From Bradyrhizobium sp. CCBAU 53340 (GTDB lineage Bacteria > Pseudomonadota > Alphaproteobacteria > Rhizobiales > Xanthobacteraceae): a stretch of DNA of 64,000 nt. The position numbers were made by a program, and so were the translations under genes. Location of the stretch: assembly GCF_015291645.1 (NCBI RefSeq), contig NZ_CP030055.1:4650001-4714000 (forward strand), read 5' to 3'. The stretch's first letter is position 1. Each line of letters begins with the position of its first letter. The notes under the pieces were generated by a model. It saw only the letters and a list, made by a program, of their open reading frames with translations. It was not told the DNA's origin and did no database searches. Shown here piece after piece: positions 62,074 to 64,000 of the stretch.

Positions 62074-62946
62074 ATGCTCGATCCGGTCTCCCGCGTCCGC
62101 CGCTTCAACCGTGCCGTGACCACCGCTGTTGGTGCGCTCGACACGTCCTTCCTCGGGCGCGGGCGCCCGCTGGGAGCGGCGCGCGTGCTCAATGCGATCG
62201 GACACGGGCGGTCGGATGTCGGCGAGATCCGCGACTATCTCGGCCTCGATTCCGGACTGATGAGCCGGCTGTTACGCAGCCTGGAGGATGAAGGCCTGAT
62301 CGAGACGCATGCGCATGAGAACGATGCGCGGCGTCGCGTCGCCAGCCTGACGCGCGCGGGCAAGCGCGAGTTCGCTGCCTACGAAGCGCTGTCGAACACG
62401 CAGGCCGAAGGTTTCCTCGCCCGCAACTCGCAACGCGAGGCGATGCTCGCGGCGATGGATCTGATTGCGTCGGCGCTGACACGTGATCGAACTGCACTCG
62501 TCGAGGTGGATCCGCGCAGCGACGAGGCGCGCTATTGCTTGGCTGAGTACTACGCCGAGCTCGGCCGTCGCTTCAGGCAGGGTTTCGACGTGTCACTGTC
62601 GCGCGATCCCGATGCCAAGGACATGCGCCGGCCGCGCGGCTGCTTCATCGTCGCGATGTCGGACACGCTGCCGATCGGTTGCGTCGGGCTGAAGGGGACC
62701 GATTACGGCTATGCCGAGATCAAGCGGTTGTGGGTCGCGCCGGCCGCGCGCGGCCTGGGTCTTGGCCGGCTCTTGATGGACGCAACCGAGGCTGCCGCGC
62801 GTGAGCTCGGCATCCCCCTGTTGCGGCTCGACACCAACAGCTCACTGCCGGAGGCTGGCCAGCTCTACCGCACCACCGGCTGGCGCGAGATCCCGCGCTT
62901 CAACGACGACCCCTACCCGGATCTGTTCTTCGAAAAATCGCTGTGA
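62074..62946 (+). CDS. MarR-GNAT fusion protein
   Basis: A 290-residue fusion. Residues 1-140 are a MarR winged helix (GEIRDYLGLDSGLMSRLLRS, LEDEGLIETHAHENDARRRV). Residues 150-290 are a GNAT acetyltransferase (EIKRLWVAPAARGLGLGRLL for the acetyl-CoA loop; LPEAGQLYRTTGWREIPRFN). Such fusions are known in many bacteria; they may couple a sensed ligand to acetylation. The palindrome just upstream is its likely own operator. The start has no visible Shine-Dalgarno. Confidence 0.9.
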   Translation: MLDPVSRVRRFNRAVTTAVGALDTSFLGRGRPLGAARVLNAIGHGRSDVGEIRDYLGLDSGLMSRLLRSLEDEGLIETHAHENDARRRVASLTRAGKREFAAYEALSNTQAEGFLARNSQREAMLAAMDLIASALTRDRTALVEVDPRSDEARYCLAEYYAELGRRFRQGFDVSLSRDPDAKDMRRPRGCFIVAMSDTLPIGCVGLKGTDYGYAEIKRLWVAPAARGLGLGRLLMDATEAAARELGIPLLRLDTNSSLPEAGQLYRTTGWREIPRFNDDPYPDLFFEKSL

Positions 62947-63001
62947 GCGATGCGCCGATTGCTCTGCTCCCGCGTTAGCCCGGAGCCGCCGGAGCATCGC
63001 C

Positions 63002-63388
63002 GTGACGCCAGCCGAACTCGCCAATCTCTATCGCAACTACATCGCCTGCCTGAACCGGCAGGATTGGGCAGCGCTGGGGCAGTTCGTCGACGAAGAGGTC
63101 GTCCACAATTCGCGGCCGCTCGGGCTCTCCGGCTATCGCGCGATGCTGGAGCAGGATTTTCGCGAGATTCCGGATTTGCAATTCAACATCGAGCTGCTGA
63201 TCTCCGAGCCGCCGCAAATTGCCGCGCGGCTCAAATTTGATTGCACGCCGATCGGGACGTTTCTCGGGCTTGCCGTCGACGGCAAACGCGTGTCCTTCTG
63301 CGAAAACGTGTTCTACGCATTCCGCGACGGCAAGATCCGGGAAGTCCGGTCCGTCATCGACAAGGCGGCGATCGAGGCGCAGCTCTGA
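63002..63388 (+). CDS. SnoaL-like ester cyclase family protein
   Basis: A 128-residue protein with the cone-shaped SnoaL/NTF2-like fold: LYRNYIACLNRQDWAALGQF, YRAMLEQDFREIPDLQFNIE and the C-terminal strand KRVSFCENVFYAFRDGKIRE. Such proteins act as isomerases, cyclases or hydrolases, or just bind small molecules. GTG 63002, with ccggag 7 bases before it, is preferred to the longer frame that overlaps the MarR-GNAT gene. Confidence 0.82.
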   Translation: MTPAELANLYRNYIACLNRQDWAALGQFVDEEVVHNSRPLGLSGYRAMLEQDFREIPDLQFNIELLISEPPQIAARLKFDCTPIGTFLGLAVDGKRVSFCENVFYAFRDGKIREVRSVIDKAAIEAQL

Positions 63389-63407
63389 GGGCTGCGCCTC
63401 GATCCAT

Positions 63408-64000
63408 TCACGCTGCCACCGGCGCCGGTGCGGGCTCGCCTTGCGGCTTCGGGAACGGACGGAACGTCATCGCCATCAGGAACGCGCCAAGGCCCATCGC
63501 CCAGGAGCCGATATAGAGCCAGGCGTAGCTGGAGAACGCGTCGTAGATCATGCCGCCGGCGAGCGGGCCGGTCGCCATGCCGAGACTGCCGGCCATCGCG
63601 GTGCCGCCGATCACGGTGCCCATCATGCGCAGCGGAAAGTTTTCGCGGATGATCACGGCGTAGAGCGGCATGGTGCCGGCATAGATGAAGCCGAACACCA
63701 TCGCGACCGCATAGAACGTCGTGAGCTGGTGGGCAAAGACATAAGCGAGCGCGCCGAAGGCTTGCGCGAACAGGCCCGAGACCAGCACGCGCTTGGCCCC
63801 TAAACGATCGCCCATCAGGCCGAAGGCGATGCGGCCGCCGAGGCCGGCGAGGCCCTCGACGCTGTAGATCGTCACCGCCGAGATCAGCGGGATGCCGCAG
63901 CTCACGGCATAGCTGACGGTGTGGATGATCGGGCCCGAATGGGTGGCGCAGCAGAAGAAATTGGTGGCGAGCAGGATCAGGAATTGCGGCGAGCGCAGGG
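63408..64000 (-). CDS. MFS transporter, C-terminal part (runs off window)
   Basis: The last about 197 codons of a major facilitator superfamily protein: cytoplasmic motif GRIAFGLMGDRLGAKRVLVS (the family DRxG loop between helices 7/8 equivalents) and helices such as FYAVAMVFGFIYAGTMPLYA, GTVIGGTAMAGSLGMATGP and WLYIGSWAMGLGAFLMAM. The frame continues beyond 64000 without a stop, so the N-terminus is outside; GTG 63905 is only internal. Substrate unknown; the build is that of the oxalate/formate-antiporter-like or monocarboxylate group. Confidence 0.87.
   Translation of the reverse strand, partial: LRSPQFLILLATNFFCCATHSGPIIHTVSYAVSCGIPLISAVTIYSVEGLAGLGGRIAFGLMGDRLGAKRVLVSGLFAQAFGALAYVFAHQLTTFYAVAMVFGFIYAGTMPLYAVIIRENFPLRMMGTVIGGTAMAGSLGMATGPLAGGMIYDAFSSYAWLYIGSWAMGLGAFLMAMTFRPFPKPQGEPAPAPVAA

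Overview
The window looks like a chromosomal segment of a Bradyrhizobium-type alphaproteobacterium (order Hyphomicrobiales). The signs are high GC, dense Bradyrhizobium-like gene neighbourhoods (rplI...dnaB-alr, radA-cvpA-purF), a LivGFKHM operon, NnrU, a PAS_5-type protein, and several palindromic intergenic elements of kinds I recall as frequent in Bradyrhizobium genomes. The genus call is inference from content; no rRNA gene is present. I found no tRNA, rRNA, CRISPR array, complete insertion sequence or phage region.

Layout. 1-4.5 kb: end of rplI, a TetR/thioesterase pair, a small cytochrome-like protein with a long charged tail, and a cyclopropane-fatty-acid synthase. 4.8-17.6 kb: housekeeping genes dnaB, alr, xth, radA, cvpA and purF, interrupted by a periplasmic binding protein translationally coupled to a HAMP-GGDEF-EAL membrane protein. 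17.7-25.9 kb: SDR oxidoreductase, an orphan branched-chain amino-acid-type binding protein, a YfgM-like protein / lipoprotein / Der cluster, an acyl-CoA synthetase and NnrU. 25.9-29.8 kb: prfC, a guanidine-II (mini-ykkC) riboswitch in front of a Gdx-type SMR exporter, and a PiT phosphate transporter with its DUF47 partner. 29.9-34.7 kb: a complete livG-livF-livK-livH-livM import operon on the minus strand. 34.9-47 kb: mixed metabolism and regulation, including a TetR-controlled TauE/SafE permease, an ECF sigma factor cluster, a ClC channel operon and an acetolactate-synthase-like enzyme.

47-52 kb: a repeat-rich intergenic island followed by a type I secretion locus: a 100-residue Gly/Ala/Ser-rich protein, a PrtD-like ABC exporter, an HlyD-type adaptor, and a 311-residue low-complexity protein sharing a VGGLLH motif with the small one. 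Neither candidate cargo has RTX repeats. 52-54.4 kb: a PadR regulator with its own operator, an O-methyltransferase, an AhpD-like protein and a YjbR/MmcQ protein.

54.5-61.8 kb: five tightly coupled genes, SWIM zinc finger, DUF5691-like, MoxR-type AAA+ ATPase, DUF5682-like and VWA protein. This resembles the E. coli yehL/yehM/yehP/yehQ set. It is the most coherent poorly understood system in the window; the DUF5682-like member carries motifs reminiscent of the TraB/GumN/ChaN hydrolase superfamily. 61.8-64 kb: a LysR remnant, a MarR-GNAT fusion whose palindromic operator abuts the start codon, a SnoaL-like protein, and the 3' part of an MFS transporter running off the window.
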